From assembly GCF_014851565.1 (NCBI RefSeq), contig NZ_JACVAA010000004.1:372001-436000 (forward strand): a stretch of DNA of 64,000 nt. Reading direction: 5' to 3'. Positions 1 through 11,608 of this stretch are shown here, one piece after another. Position 1 is the stretch's first letter; every line of letters begins with the position of its first letter. Below the pieces are notes generated by a model. That model had not been told where the DNA came from. It searched no databases and saw nothing but the letters and a program-made list of their open reading frames with translations. Source of the DNA: Pseudomonas sp. PDM15. GTDB lineage: Bacteria; Pseudomonadota; Gammaproteobacteria; Pseudomonadales; Pseudomonadaceae. The position numbers and the translations under genes were made by a program.

Positions 1-933
<933 letters not shown>

Positions 934-934
934 G

Positions 935-2119
935 TTGAGTCGTGTGCAATTGGCCATCGTCGGTGGTGGCCTGGTTGGTGCCAGCCTGGCCCTGGCCCTG
1001 CAGGCCGGGGCGCGGGCGCGCGGCTGGCGCATCGTGCTGGTCGAGCCCTTCGCCCCGGGCAATGCCTGGCAGCCGAGCTACGACGCGCGGTCCAGTGCGC
1101 TGTCCTACGGCAGCCGGCAGATCTTCGAGCGCCTCGGCCTGTGGCCGGCGCTGGCCGAGCGGGCCGAGGCCATCACCCAGATCCAGGTGTCCGACCAGGG
1201 CCGCTTCGGCGCTACCCGCCTGTCTGCAGCCGATGAAGGCGTGCCGGCCCTGGGCTACGTGCTGGAAAACGCCTGGATGGGACATTGCCTGTGGCGTGCG
1301 CTGGACCCCGAAGTAGTCGAGTGGCGCTGCCCGGCGGAAGTGACCCGCATGGAGGCGCTGGACGACGGCTACCGCCTGTTCCTCAGCGATGACTCCAGCC
1401 TCGATTGCGACCTGGCCGTGCTGGCCGACGGCGGCCGCTCCGGCCTGCGCGAGCAGCTCGGCATCGCCGTGCGCCACACGCCCTACGACCAGTGCGCGCT
1501 GATCGCCAATATCAGCCCGGCCGAACCGCATGCCGGACAGGCCTTCGAGCGTTTCACCGAGCAGGGGCCGCTGGCCCTGCTGCCGTTGCCGGACAAGCGC
1601 TGCGCACTGGTCTGGACCCGCCCGCCGGTGGACGCCGAGCGCCTGCAGCAACTGCCCGACCGCGAATTCCTCGCCGAGCTACAGCAGGCCTTCGGCTACC
1701 GTCTGGGCAGCCTGCGCCAGGTCGGCGCGCGGCATGTCTACCCGCTGGCGCTGGTGGAGGCCACCGAGCAGGTGCGCCCGCACTTGGTGATCCTTGGCAA
1801 CGCCGCCCACAGCCTGCATCCGGTGGCGGGGCAGGGCTTCAACCTGTCCCTGCGCGACGCCCAGGCCCTGGCCGAGACCCTGCTGGCAGGCGGCGAGCAA
1901 CCCGGCGATTTCGCCGGCCTGCAGCGCTACCTGGCGCGGCAGAGCCAGGACCAGGCGCTGACCGTCGGCTTCTCCGACCGCGTCACCCGCCTGTTCGGCC
2001 GCGACGAGTCGCTGCTGGTGGCCGGGCGTACCCTCGGCCTGCTCGGTCTCGATCTGTTGCCGCCAGCCAAGCGCTGGTTCGCCCGCCAGGCCATGGGCCT
2101 GGGCACCCGATCCTTATGA
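935..2119 (+). CDS. ubiH: 2-octaprenyl-6-methoxyphenol hydroxylase UbiH
   Basis: FAD-dependent aromatic hydroxylase (394 aa) acting in aerobic ubiquinone synthesis. The N-terminal dinucleotide-binding GGGLVGAS lies at residues 10-17, an ADGGRSGLR motif mid-protein, and the second FAD motif GNAAHSLHPVAGQGFN near residue 287. The only start giving a complete N-terminus is TTG at 935, one base after the pepP stop; GTG at 944 would shorten it by three residues. It is followed 9 bp later by a hotdog-fold gene and then ubiI. Separation from UbiI rests on gene order (pepP-ubiH first) as in other Pseudomonas. Confidence 0.88.
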   Translation: MSRVQLAIVGGGLVGASLALALQAGARARGWRIVLVEPFAPGNAWQPSYDARSSALSYGSRQIFERLGLWPALAERAEAITQIQVSDQGRFGATRLSAADEGVPALGYVLENAWMGHCLWRALDPEVVEWRCPAEVTRMEALDDGYRLFLSDDSSLDCDLAVLADGGRSGLREQLGIAVRHTPYDQCALIANISPAEPHAGQAFERFTEQGPLALLPLPDKRCALVWTRPPVDAERLQQLPDREFLAELQQAFGYRLGSLRQVGARHVYPLALVEATEQVRPHLVILGNAAHSLHPVAGQGFNLSLRDAQALAETLLAGGEQPGDFAGLQRYLARQSQDQALTVGFSDRVTRLFGRDESLLVAGRTLGLLGLDLLPPAKRWFARQAMGLGTRSL

Positions 2120-2128
2120 GAGCTGTAC

Positions 2129-2614
2129 ATGAGTGACCGTAAACTGGCGCGTCGAGCGCGCCTGCTGCGCATTGGCCTCAACTGCTACCCGCCCTACCTC
2201 GGCGCCGGCATCCGAGTGCAGCAGATCAGCCCGGACTGCCGTCATGCGCGGGTGAAGTTGGCTCTGCGCTGGTACAACCGCAACTTCGTCGGCACCCAGT
2301 TCGGCGGCTCGCTGTACAGCATGGTCGATCCCTTCTTCATGCTGTTGCTGATGCCGCTGCTGGGCGACAACTACATCGTCTGGGACAAGGCTGCCAGCAT
2401 CGACTTCGTCAGCCCCGGCAAGGGCCCGGTGTATGCCGATTTCCGTATCGACGACGCCCTGCTCGCCGACATTCGCGAGCACACGGCGGGCGGCGACAAG
2501 TACCTGCCGCAGCTGCAAGTCGAGATTCGCGACGGCGAAGGCACCCTGGTCGCCACCGCCCACAAGACCCTCTATATCCGTCTCAAGCCGCGTGCGCGGC
2601 CGGCTGCGGCCTAA
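2129..2614 (+). CDS. DUF4442 / hotdog-fold thioesterase-like protein
   Basis: A 161-residue protein resembling the DUF4442 group of PaaI-like hotdog proteins. The region FVGTQFGGSLYSMVDPFFML (residues ~54-73) matches the central helix and preceding strand of the fold; a later AHKTLYIRLK closes the sheet. It sits between ubiH and ubiI with 9 bp gaps on both sides, so it is surely in that operon. Its substrate is unknown; thioesterase activity is inferred from the fold only, and a link to quinone or acyl metabolism is suggested by position alone. Confidence 0.75.
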   Translation: MSDRKLARRARLLRIGLNCYPPYLGAGIRVQQISPDCRHARVKLALRWYNRNFVGTQFGGSLYSMVDPFFMLLLMPLLGDNYIVWDKAASIDFVSPGKGPVYADFRIDDALLADIREHTAGGDKYLPQLQVEIRDGEGTLVATAHKTLYIRLKPRARPAAA

Positions 2615-2623
2615 GGAAGCGAG

Positions 2624-3841
2624 ATGCAAGCGGACCTGATCATCGTTGGCGCCGGCATGGTCGGCAGTGCACTGGCCCTGGCCCTGGAACACAGCGGCCT
2701 GGAAATCCTGGTGGTCGATGGCAGCCCGCTCAGCGTCAAGCCGTTCGATGCGCAGGGTGCCTTCGAGCCACGGGTCAGCGCCCTGTCCGCCGCCAGCCAG
2801 CGCATTCTCGAACGCCTCGGCGTGTGGGACGGCATCGCCGCCCGGCGCGCCTCGCCCTACCGCGACATGCAGGTGTGGGACGGTTCCGGCACCGGCAGCG
2901 TGCACTTTTCGGCGGCCAGCGTGCATGCCGAGGTGCTCGGTCATATCGTCGAGAACCGTGTGGTCCAGGACGCCCTGCTCGAGCGCCTGCACGACAGCCA
3001 GATCGGCCTGCTCGGCAACGCCCGCCTGGAGCAGCTGCGCCGCTCCGGTGACGGCTGGCTGCTGACCCTGGCCGACGGCCGCGAGCTGCGCGCGCCGCTG
3101 CTGGTGGCCGCCGACGGCGCCAATTCGGCGGTACGCCGTCTGGCCGGTTGCGCCACCCGCGAATGGAATTACCTGCACCACGCCATCGTCACCAGCGTGC
3201 GCTGCGAGCGGCCGCACCGGCTCACCGCCTGGCAGCGCTTCACCGACGATGGCCCGCTGGCCTTCCTGCCGCTCAATCGCCAGGGCGACGAACACTGGTG
3301 CTCGATCGTCTGGTCCACCGTGCCTGCCGAGGCCGAGCGCCTGATGGCGCTGGACGACGAGGCCTTCCGCCACGAGCTGGGCAAGGCCTTCGAGTGGCGC
3401 CTGGGCCCGGTGACCGCGGTCGATCCGCGCGTCTGTATTCCGCTGCGCCAGCGTCACGCCAAGCGCTACGTGGAGAGCGGCCTGGCGCTGATCGGCGACG
3501 CCGCCCACAGCATCCACCCGCTGGCCGGCCAGGGCGTCAATCTCGGTTTCCTCGACGCCGCGGTGCTGGCCGAGGTGCTGCAACATGCGCTGCAGCGTGG
3601 CGAGCAGCCCAACGATGTGCGTGTACTCAGTCGCTACGAGCGTCGGCGTATGCCGCACAACCTGGCGATGATGGCGGCCATGGAAGGTTTCGAGCGTCTG
3701 TTCCAGGCCGACCCGCTGCCGATCCGCCTGCTGCGCAACAGCGGCCTCAACTGGATCGACGAGTTGCCGGATGCCAAGGCGCTGTTCGTCCGCCGCGCCC
3801 TCGGCCTGGTCGGCGATCTGCCCGAACTGGCCAGCGCCTGA
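2624..3841 (+). CDS. ubiI: FAD-dependent 2-octaprenylphenol hydroxylase UbiI (VisC)
   Basis: A 405-residue flavoprotein monooxygenase paralogous to UbiH. GAGMVGSALAL lies at residues 8-18, a DGANSAVRRLAG motif near residue 165, and GDAAHSIHPLAGQGVN near residue 290. UbiI performs the C5 hydroxylation in ubiquinone synthesis. It is the last gene of the pepP-ubiH-DUF4442-ubiI operon; the preceding gene stops 9 bp upstream and AAGGAAGCGAG gives a good ribosome-binding site. Assignment as UbiI rather than UbiF follows gene order; the families cannot be separated fully by eye. Confidence 0.86.
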   Translation: MQADLIIVGAGMVGSALALALEHSGLEILVVDGSPLSVKPFDAQGAFEPRVSALSAASQRILERLGVWDGIAARRASPYRDMQVWDGSGTGSVHFSAASVHAEVLGHIVENRVVQDALLERLHDSQIGLLGNARLEQLRRSGDGWLLTLADGRELRAPLLVAADGANSAVRRLAGCATREWNYLHHAIVTSVRCERPHRLTAWQRFTDDGPLAFLPLNRQGDEHWCSIVWSTVPAEAERLMALDDEAFRHELGKAFEWRLGPVTAVDPRVCIPLRQRHAKRYVESGLALIGDAAHSIHPLAGQGVNLGFLDAAVLAEVLQHALQRGEQPNDVRVLSRYERRRMPHNLAMMAAMEGFERLFQADPLPIRLLRNSGLNWIDELPDAKALFVRRALGLVGDLPELASA

Positions 3842-3909
3842 GACTCCAGCGCCGGCCGTGGCTGCAGCTGGCGAAACACTGCGACATAAAAACGCTACAG
3901 CTCTCAGCT

Positions 3910-3928
3910 GCGAGTCACTATCATTTGT
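3910..3928 (+). promoter_or_regulatory. Candidate Fur box upstream of iron-binding protein gene
   Basis: A 19-bp stretch 31 bp before the start of the ferric-binding protein gene agrees with the classical Fur 19-mer at about 10 positions, with the right half (TATCATT) intact and the left half degenerate. It is flanked by TCAC and GTGA. An iron-responsive repressor site fits the gene it precedes, but the match is partial. Confidence 0.35.
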
Positions 3929-3958
3929 GATCTTTCCGCAGTCACGAGAGCCTTCGCC

Positions 3959-4960
3959 ATGTCGCTGTCCAAACGCCTGCTCGCCGTCCTGGCTCTGAGC
4001 GCCGCCGCCGGTTCCGCCACGGCCGCCGAGGAAGTGGTGGTCTATTCCTCGCGCATCGACGAGCTGATCAAGCCGGTCTTCGACGCCTACACCGCCAAGA
4101 CCGGGGTGAACATCAAGTTCATCACCGACAAGGAAGCGCCACTGATGCAGCGCATCAAGGCCGAGGGCGAGAATGGCGTGGCCGACCTGCTGATCACCGT
4201 GGATGCCGGCAACCTGTGGCAGGCCGAGCAGATGGGCATCCTGCAACCCTTCACCTCGCCGGTGATCGACGCCAACATCCCGGCCCAGTACCGCTCCAGC
4301 AACCATGCCTGGACCGGCCTGTCGCTGCGTGCGCGGACCATCGTCTACTCCACCGAGCGCGTGCAGCCCGCCGAGCTGACCACCTACGAAGCGCTGGCCG
4401 GCCCCGAGTGGGAAGGTCGTCTGTGCCTGCGTACCAGCAAGAAGGTCTACAACCAGTCGCTCACCGGCACCCTGATCGAAACCCATGGCGCCGAGAAGAC
4501 CGAGCAGATCCTGCAGGGTTGGGTGAACAACCTGGCCACCGACGTGTTCGCCGACGACAACGCAGTGATCCTCGCCGTGGATGCCGGCCAGTGCGATGTT
4601 GGCATCGTCAATACTTACTACTACGGCCGCCTGCACAAGGAAAACCCGCAACTGCGCGCCAAGCTGTTCTGGCCCAATCAGAGTGATCGCGGCGTGCACG
4701 TCAACCTGTCCGGCGTCGGCCTTACCAAGCACGCGCCGAATCCGGAAGCGGCGAAGAAGCTGGTCGAGTGGATGACCACGCCGGAGGCTCAGGGCCTGTT
4801 TGCCGAAATCAACCAGGAGTTCCCGGCCAACCCGGCGGTCAAGCCGTCGGCGGAAGTGGCGGCCTGGGGTGAGTTCAAGGCCGACAGCATCCCGGTGGAA
4901 GTGGCCGGCAAGCGTCAGGCTGAGGCGATCAGGATGATGGATCGAGTCGGCTGGAATTAA
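3959..4960 (+). CDS. Periplasmic ferric iron-binding protein of an ABC transporter
   Basis: A 333-residue extracellular solute-binding protein of the FbpA/HitA type. A signal peptide is clear: Lys/Arg at residues 5-6, a hydrophobic core to residue 18, and cleavage after ATA (residue 22). The mature start [16 protein letters not shown] and the tyrosine run NTYYYGRL near residue 217, the position of the tyrosine iron ligands, support Fe(III) binding. The permease gene follows after 173 bp containing a double-hairpin repeat. No ATPase gene is nearby. Matches PAO1 PA5217 by memory of gene order. Confidence 0.87.
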   Translation: MSLSKRLLAVLALSAAAGSATAAEEVVVYSSRIDELIKPVFDAYTAKTGVNIKFITDKEAPLMQRIKAEGENGVADLLITVDAGNLWQAEQMGILQPFTSPVIDANIPAQYRSSNHAWTGLSLRARTIVYSTERVQPAELTTYEALAGPEWEGRLCLRTSKKVYNQSLTGTLIETHGAEKTEQILQGWVNNLATDVFADDNAVILAVDAGQCDVGIVNTYYYGRLHKENPQLRAKLFWPNQSDRGVHVNLSGVGLTKHAPNPEAAKKLVEWMTTPEAQGLFAEINQEFPANPAVKPSAEVAAWGEFKADSIPVEVAGKRQAEAIRMMDRVGWN

Positions 4961-4968
4961 AGCGGACT

Positions 4969-5051
4969 TAGGGTGGATGGCGCTTTTCCCATCCACCGAC
5001 TGACGGCAGAGTGGCCGCCTGGTGGAAAACGCCGTGCGGTTTTCCACCCTA
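4969..5051. repeat. Double-hairpin intergenic repeat (REP/BIME-like)
   Basis: Two adjacent perfect hairpins: GGTGGATGG (4972-4980) pairs with 4989-4997 across an 8-nt loop, and GGTGGAAAAC (5021-5030) pairs with 5039-5048 across an 8-nt loop. The ends are also inverted (TAGGGTGG at 4969-4976 against CCACCCTA at 5044-5051). This is the layout of a bimodal REP-type element. It lies between the iron-binding protein and permease genes and may stabilise the upstream message or lower permease expression. No target duplication was seen at its edges. Confidence 0.7.
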
Positions 5052-5133
5052 CCAAGCCCCGTTCTACGCCAATCGTTATACTCGACGCCCCGGCCCGCCC
5101 GGGGCGTATCGTTTCCGCCCGCCAGGAGTTCGC

Positions 5134-6753
5134 GTGAGTCATCCCGTCCAGCGCCGCTGGTATCCCATCGCCTTTGCCATCGCCGCCCTGGTGCTGCTGC
5201 CGCTGTCGGTGCTGGTGCTGTCCTGGCACGAGATCGATGGCGAGATCTGGCGCCATCTGTGGGATACCCAGATGCCGCGCCTGCTGGGCAACACCCTGGT
5301 GCTGGTGTTCGGCGTCGGCGTCGGCGTGACGTTGCTCGGTGTCAGCCTGGCCTGGCTCACCAGCCTCTGCGAGTTCCCCGGACGGCGCTGGCTGGACTGG
5401 GCGCTGATGCTGCCTTTCGCCATTCCCGCTTACGTGCTGGCCTTCGTCTTCATCGGTTTATTTGATTTTTCGGGGCCGGTGCAGAGCCTGCTGCGCGAGT
5501 GGTTCGGCACGGGTATCCGTTTGCCCCGCGTGCGCTCCACCGGCGGGGTGATCACCGTGCTGGTGCTGGTGTTCTACCCCTACGTCTACCTGCTCGCGCG
5601 CAGTGCCTTCCTGGCCCAGGGCCGGGGGCTACTGGAGGCGGCGCGGGTGCTCGGCCAGTCGCCCTGGCAGGCATTCTGGCGCGTGGCCCTGCCGATGGCC
5701 TGGCCGGCCATCGGCGCCGGGTTGGCGCTGGCGATCATGGAAACCCTGGCCGACTTCGGCGCGGTGGCGGTGTTCAACTTCGACACCTTCACCACCGCCA
5801 TCTACAAGACCTGGTACGGCTTCTACAGCCTGTCCGGCGCTACCCAGCTGGCCAGCCTGCTGCTGCTGGCGGTGATGCTGGTGCTCTATGGCGAGCGTCG
5901 CGCCCGCGGCGCCAGCCGCCCGGCCAGCGAACGGCCACGGGGCAAGGCGCTGTACCGCCTGCATGGCTGGAAGGCGCTCGCCGCCTGCACCTGGTGCGGT
6001 CTGGTATTCGTCTGCGCCTTTGTCGTGCCGTTGCTGCAGTTGCTGGTGTGGTTCTGGCAGCGAGGCCGCTTCGACCTGGACGAGCGCTATGCCGGCCTGA
6101 TTCTGCACACCCTGTCCCTCGGCGCCCTGGCGGCGCTGATCACCGTGGCCGTAGCGCTGCTACTGGCCTTCGCTCGCCGCCAGGCACCGACCCGGCCGAT
6201 CCGCAGCGCGGTGAGCCTGGCCAATCTCGGCTACGCGTTGCCCGGCTCGGTGCTGGCGGTGTCGATCATGTTGGCCTTCAGCTTCCTCGACCGCGAGCTG
6301 ATGATCCCTCTATCCACCTGGCTCGGCGGTGCCGGCAAGCCCCTGCTGCTGGGCAGCCTGGCGGCGCTGCTGCTGGCCTACCTGGTGCGTTTCATGGCGG
6401 TTGCCTATGGCCCGCTGGAAAGCGGCCTGGCGCGCATCCGCCCGTCGCTGCCGCAGGCCGCGCGCAGCCTGGGTGTCGGCGGGCCGGCACTGTTCCTGCG
6501 CGTCTACCTGCCGCTGCTGGTGCCGGGCGCACTGTCCGCCGCGCTACTGGTGTTCGTCGATGTGCTCAAGGAAATGCCGGCCACCCTGCTGATGCGCCCC
6601 TTTGGCTGGGACACCCTGTCGGTGCGCATCTTCGAGATGACCAGCGAGGGCGAGTGGGCCCGCGCCGCGCTGCCGGCGCTGACCCTGGTGCTGGTCGGCC
6701 TGCTGCCGGTGATCGGTCTGATCCGCCGTTCCGCCCGCCAGCCGGGGCACTAG
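5134..6753 (+). CDS. Ferric iron ABC transporter permease (two fused membrane domains)
   Basis: A 539-residue inner-membrane protein of the FbpB/SfuB type, with two copies of the binding-protein-dependent permease domain (about residues 60-260 and 325-530) and roughly 12 hydrophobic segments. EAA-type loops are visible as LLEAARVLGQSPWQAFWRV and AARSLGVGGPALFLRVYLP. The GTG at 5134 is preceded by CAGGAG at 5123-5128 and is preferred over an in-frame GTG at 5011, which lies inside the repeat hairpin. It moves iron delivered by the binding protein at 3959-4960. The ATPase partner must be encoded elsewhere. Confidence 0.87.
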   Translation: MSHPVQRRWYPIAFAIAALVLLPLSVLVLSWHEIDGEIWRHLWDTQMPRLLGNTLVLVFGVGVGVTLLGVSLAWLTSLCEFPGRRWLDWALMLPFAIPAYVLAFVFIGLFDFSGPVQSLLREWFGTGIRLPRVRSTGGVITVLVLVFYPYVYLLARSAFLAQGRGLLEAARVLGQSPWQAFWRVALPMAWPAIGAGLALAIMETLADFGAVAVFNFDTFTTAIYKTWYGFYSLSGATQLASLLLLAVMLVLYGERRARGASRPASERPRGKALYRLHGWKALAACTWCGLVFVCAFVVPLLQLLVWFWQRGRFDLDERYAGLILHTLSLGALAALITVAVALLLAFARRQAPTRPIRSAVSLANLGYALPGSVLAVSIMLAFSFLDRELMIPLSTWLGGAGKPLLLGSLAALLLAYLVRFMAVAYGPLESGLARIRPSLPQAARSLGVGGPALFLRVYLPLLVPGALSAALLVFVDVLKEMPATLLMRPFGWDTLSVRIFEMTSEGEWARAALPALTLVLVGLLPVIGLIRRSARQPGH

Positions 6754-6817
6754 AGCAGGCTGCCAGGCTCTGGCTGGCGCGATCCGCTCGACATTGACTG
6801 GTCGGTCGGCTATCGAG

Positions 6818-6846
6818 GTGACCGGGCGACGCGTCGGGGCTACAAT
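6818..6846 (+). promoter_or_regulatory. Candidate sigma-70 promoter of gcvT
   Basis: GTGACC (6818-6823), a 17-bp spacer and TACAAT (6841-6846), 69 bp before the gcvT start. The -10 box matches at 5 of 6 positions and the -35 at 4 of 6. No glycine riboswitch architecture was recognised in the leader. Confidence 0.45.
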
Positions 6847-6915
6847 GCGCGCCTGCTGACGCAGCCGTCCATGAGCTCGCGCCCACCAGGGCGGGGCCCG
6901 TTTGAGGAGTTTTCC

Positions 6916-7998
6916 ATGGGACAGCGTACACCTCTGTATGAACAACATCTGGCGCTCGGCGCCAAGATGGTCGATTTCGGCGGCTGGGACATGCCGTTGC
7001 ACTACGGCTCGCAAGTCGAGGAGCACCATCAGGTGCGCCGCGACTGCGGCGTGTTCGACGTCTCCCACATGACCGTGGTCGACGTCACCGGCGCCCAGGC
7101 CAAGGCCTGGCTGCAGCACCTGCTGGCCAACGATGTTGATCGCCTGAAGACGCCTGGCAAGGCGCTGTACAGCGGCATGCTCAACCCGCGTGGCGGGGTG
7201 ATCGACGATCTCATCGTCTACCTCACCGACTGGGGCTACCGCGTGGTGGTCAACGCCGCCACCCGCGACAAGGACCTGGCCTGGATGCAGGCACAGACCG
7301 CCGGTTTCGAGGTCAAGCTGAACGAGCGCGCCGAGCTGGCCATGCTCGCTATCCAGGGCCCCAACGCCCGCGCCAAGACCGCCGAGCTGGTGTCCCCCGC
7401 CCGCGCCGCGCTGATCCATGAGCTCAAGGTGTTCCAGGGCCTGCCGGAAGGCGACTGGTTCATCGCCCGCACCGGCTATACCGGTGAGGACGGCCTGGAG
7501 ATCATGCTGCCGGCCGCCCAGGCTGCCGATTTCCTCAACGAACTGGTCGGCGCCGGCATCGCCCCGATCGGCCTGGGCGCCCGCGACACCCTGCGTCTGG
7601 AAGCCGGCATGAACCTGTACGGCCAGGACATGGACGAAGAGACTTCACCGTTGGCCGCCAACATGGGCTGGACCATCGCCTGGGAACCGGCCGAGCGCCA
7701 GTTCGTCGGCCGCAGCGCCCTGGAAACCCAGCGTGCCGCCGGTGATCAGCAGAAGCTGGTCGGTCTGGTGCTGGAAGAGCGCGGCGTGCTGCGTGCCCAC
7801 CAGGTGGTGCGGGTGGAAGGCGTGGGGGAGGGTGAGATCACCAGCGGCAGCTTCTCGCCGACCCTCAACAAGTCCATCGCCCTGGCCCGCGTGCCGGCCG
7901 CCACCAGCGATCGCGCCGAGGTGGAGATTCGCGGCAAGTGGTACCCGGTACGCGTCGTGCAGGCCAACTTCGTCCGCAACGGCAAGGCTGTGATTTGA
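6916..7998 (+). CDS. gcvT: Glycine cleavage system T protein (aminomethyltransferase)
   Basis: A 360-residue folate-dependent aminomethyltransferase that releases ammonia and makes 5,10-methylene-tetrahydrofolate from the aminomethyl arm of GcvH. Family motifs include [15 protein letters not shown] (residues 18-32), [15 protein letters not shown] and the C-terminal extended barrel. ATG 6916 follows GAGGAG at the proper distance and gives the normal length; an in-frame ATG at 6871 would add 15 atypical residues. gcvH follows only after 188 bp, which hold a palindromic repeat, so the three gcv genes are not tightly packed. Confidence 0.95.
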   Translation: MGQRTPLYEQHLALGAKMVDFGGWDMPLHYGSQVEEHHQVRRDCGVFDVSHMTVVDVTGAQAKAWLQHLLANDVDRLKTPGKALYSGMLNPRGGVIDDLIVYLTDWGYRVVVNAATRDKDLAWMQAQTAGFEVKLNERAELAMLAIQGPNARAKTAELVSPARAALIHELKVFQGLPEGDWFIARTGYTGEDGLEIMLPAAQAADFLNELVGAGIAPIGLGARDTLRLEAGMNLYGQDMDEETSPLAANMGWTIAWEPAERQFVGRSALETQRAAGDQQKLVGLVLEERGVLRAHQVVRVEGVGEGEITSGSFSPTLNKSIALARVPAATSDRAEVEIRGKWYPVRVVQANFVRNGKAVI

Positions 7999-8006
7999 AA
8001 ATCGCT

Positions 8007-8116
8007 TGGCTGCGCGTCGGCCAGGCGTTGTTGAAAGCGGGCTCAGAATGCTCATTTACACAAGTAAACTGCGCTTCTTCGCCCGCTTTCGCCTAGCCTG
8101 GCTCTAGCTCGCTCAA
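8007..8116. repeat. Palindromic intergenic repeat, copy 1
   Basis: A ~110-bp nested palindrome. GAAAGCGGGC (8033-8042) pairs perfectly with GCCCGCTTTC (8081-8090); TTTAC (8055-8059) pairs with GTAAA (8064-8068); outer arms 8019-8027 and 8090-8098 match at 8 of 9. The same architecture with closely similar core words (TGCTCATTTACA, GTAAACT, TCTAGCTCGC) recurs at 40640-40750, so this is a dispersed element rather than a gene-specific structure. Confidence 0.75.
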
Positions 8117-8186
8117 GCTTGCCTTTTTAAGACTGCTAAATTTTCCGGGCGGGTCTTCCGCCCCCACTGATTTCGAGGGTACCGAC

Positions 8187-8576
8187 ATGAGCAATATCCC
8201 CGCCGACCTGCGTTACGTTGCCAGCCACGAGTGGATCCGCCTGGAGGCCGATGGCTCGGTCACCGTGGGCATCACCGACCACGCGCAGGAAGCCCTGGGC
8301 GACGTGGTCTACGTCGAGCTGCCGGAAGTCGGCAAGCAGCTGGCCAACGGCCAGGAAGCCGGTGTGGTCGAGTCGGTGAAGGCCGCCTCGGACATCTACG
8401 CCCCGCTCGCCGGCGAAGTCCTCGCCGTCAACGAGGCCCTGGCCGACGCTCCCGAGCAGGTCAACGGCGACCCCTACGCCGCCTGGTTCTTCAAGCTGCA
8501 GCCGAGCAACCCGGCCGAGCTGGAAGAGCTGCTCGACGCCGCCGGCTACGAAGCCGTCTGCTCCGCCGACGCCTGA
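8187..8576 (+). CDS. gcvH: Glycine cleavage system H protein (lipoyl carrier)
   Basis: A 129-residue lipoyl carrier that shuttles the aminomethyl group between GcvP and GcvT and is reoxidised by dihydrolipoamide dehydrogenase. The lipoylation lysine is K65 in the motif [15 protein letters not shown]; the preceding hairpin [12 protein letters not shown] and the C-terminal [12 protein letters not shown] are typical. The leader contains a small hairpin (8147-8152 with 8158-8163) between the repeat element and the start. gcvP follows 102 bp later, after another strong hairpin. Confidence 0.96.
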   Translation: MSNIPADLRYVASHEWIRLEADGSVTVGITDHAQEALGDVVYVELPEVGKQLANGQEAGVVESVKAASDIYAPLAGEVLAVNEALADAPEQVNGDPYAAWFFKLQPSNPAELEELLDAAGYEAVCSADA

Positions 8577-8633
8577 GGCTGATGGCCGCGTCTAGCACGC
8601 GGCCCGCCATCAAGAATCACGATTCCCGCTGTC

Positions 8634-8655
8634 GAGCCTCGATCCGTCGAGGCTC
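8634..8655 (+). terminator. Intercistronic hairpin between gcvH and gcvP (possible attenuator)
   Basis: GAGCCTCGA (8634-8642) pairs perfectly with TCGAGGCTC (8647-8655) across a TCCG loop and is followed by TGTCATTTT. The U-run is weak, so partial termination or message stabilisation is more likely than full termination. Confidence 0.4.
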
Positions 8656-8678
8656 TGTCATTTTCCGAGAGCCCTGCT

Positions 8679-11552
<2,874 letters not shown>

Positions 11553-11563
11553 TTCATCGCGCT

Positions 11564-11597
11564 AAAAAGAGGCCGCCCGATGGGCGGCCTTTTTGTT
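11564..11597. terminator. Bidirectional rho-independent terminator after gcvP
   Basis: AGGCCGCCC (11570-11578) pairs with GGGCGGCCT (11582-11590). A run of A on the left and TTTTTGTTTT on the right let it serve both gcvP and the convergent hydrolase gene. Confidence 0.85.
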
Positions 11598-11608
11598 TTC
11601 AGGGTGGA

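Noticed and set aside
2114..5047. 977-residue open frame on the minus strand
   Set aside because: It is antisense to DUF4442, ubiI and the iron-binding protein gene, has low-complexity Gly/Ala/Val/His-rich composition and no recognisable motif; a product of high third-position GC.
5011..5133. Upstream GTG start for the iron permease
   Set aside because: It lies inside the double-hairpin repeat, adds 41 atypical residues, and a better start with CAGGAG exists at 5134.
6754..6915. Glycine riboswitch before gcvT
   Set aside because: The leader is short and I found no tandem aptamer-like conserved core; only a plausible sigma-70 promoter.
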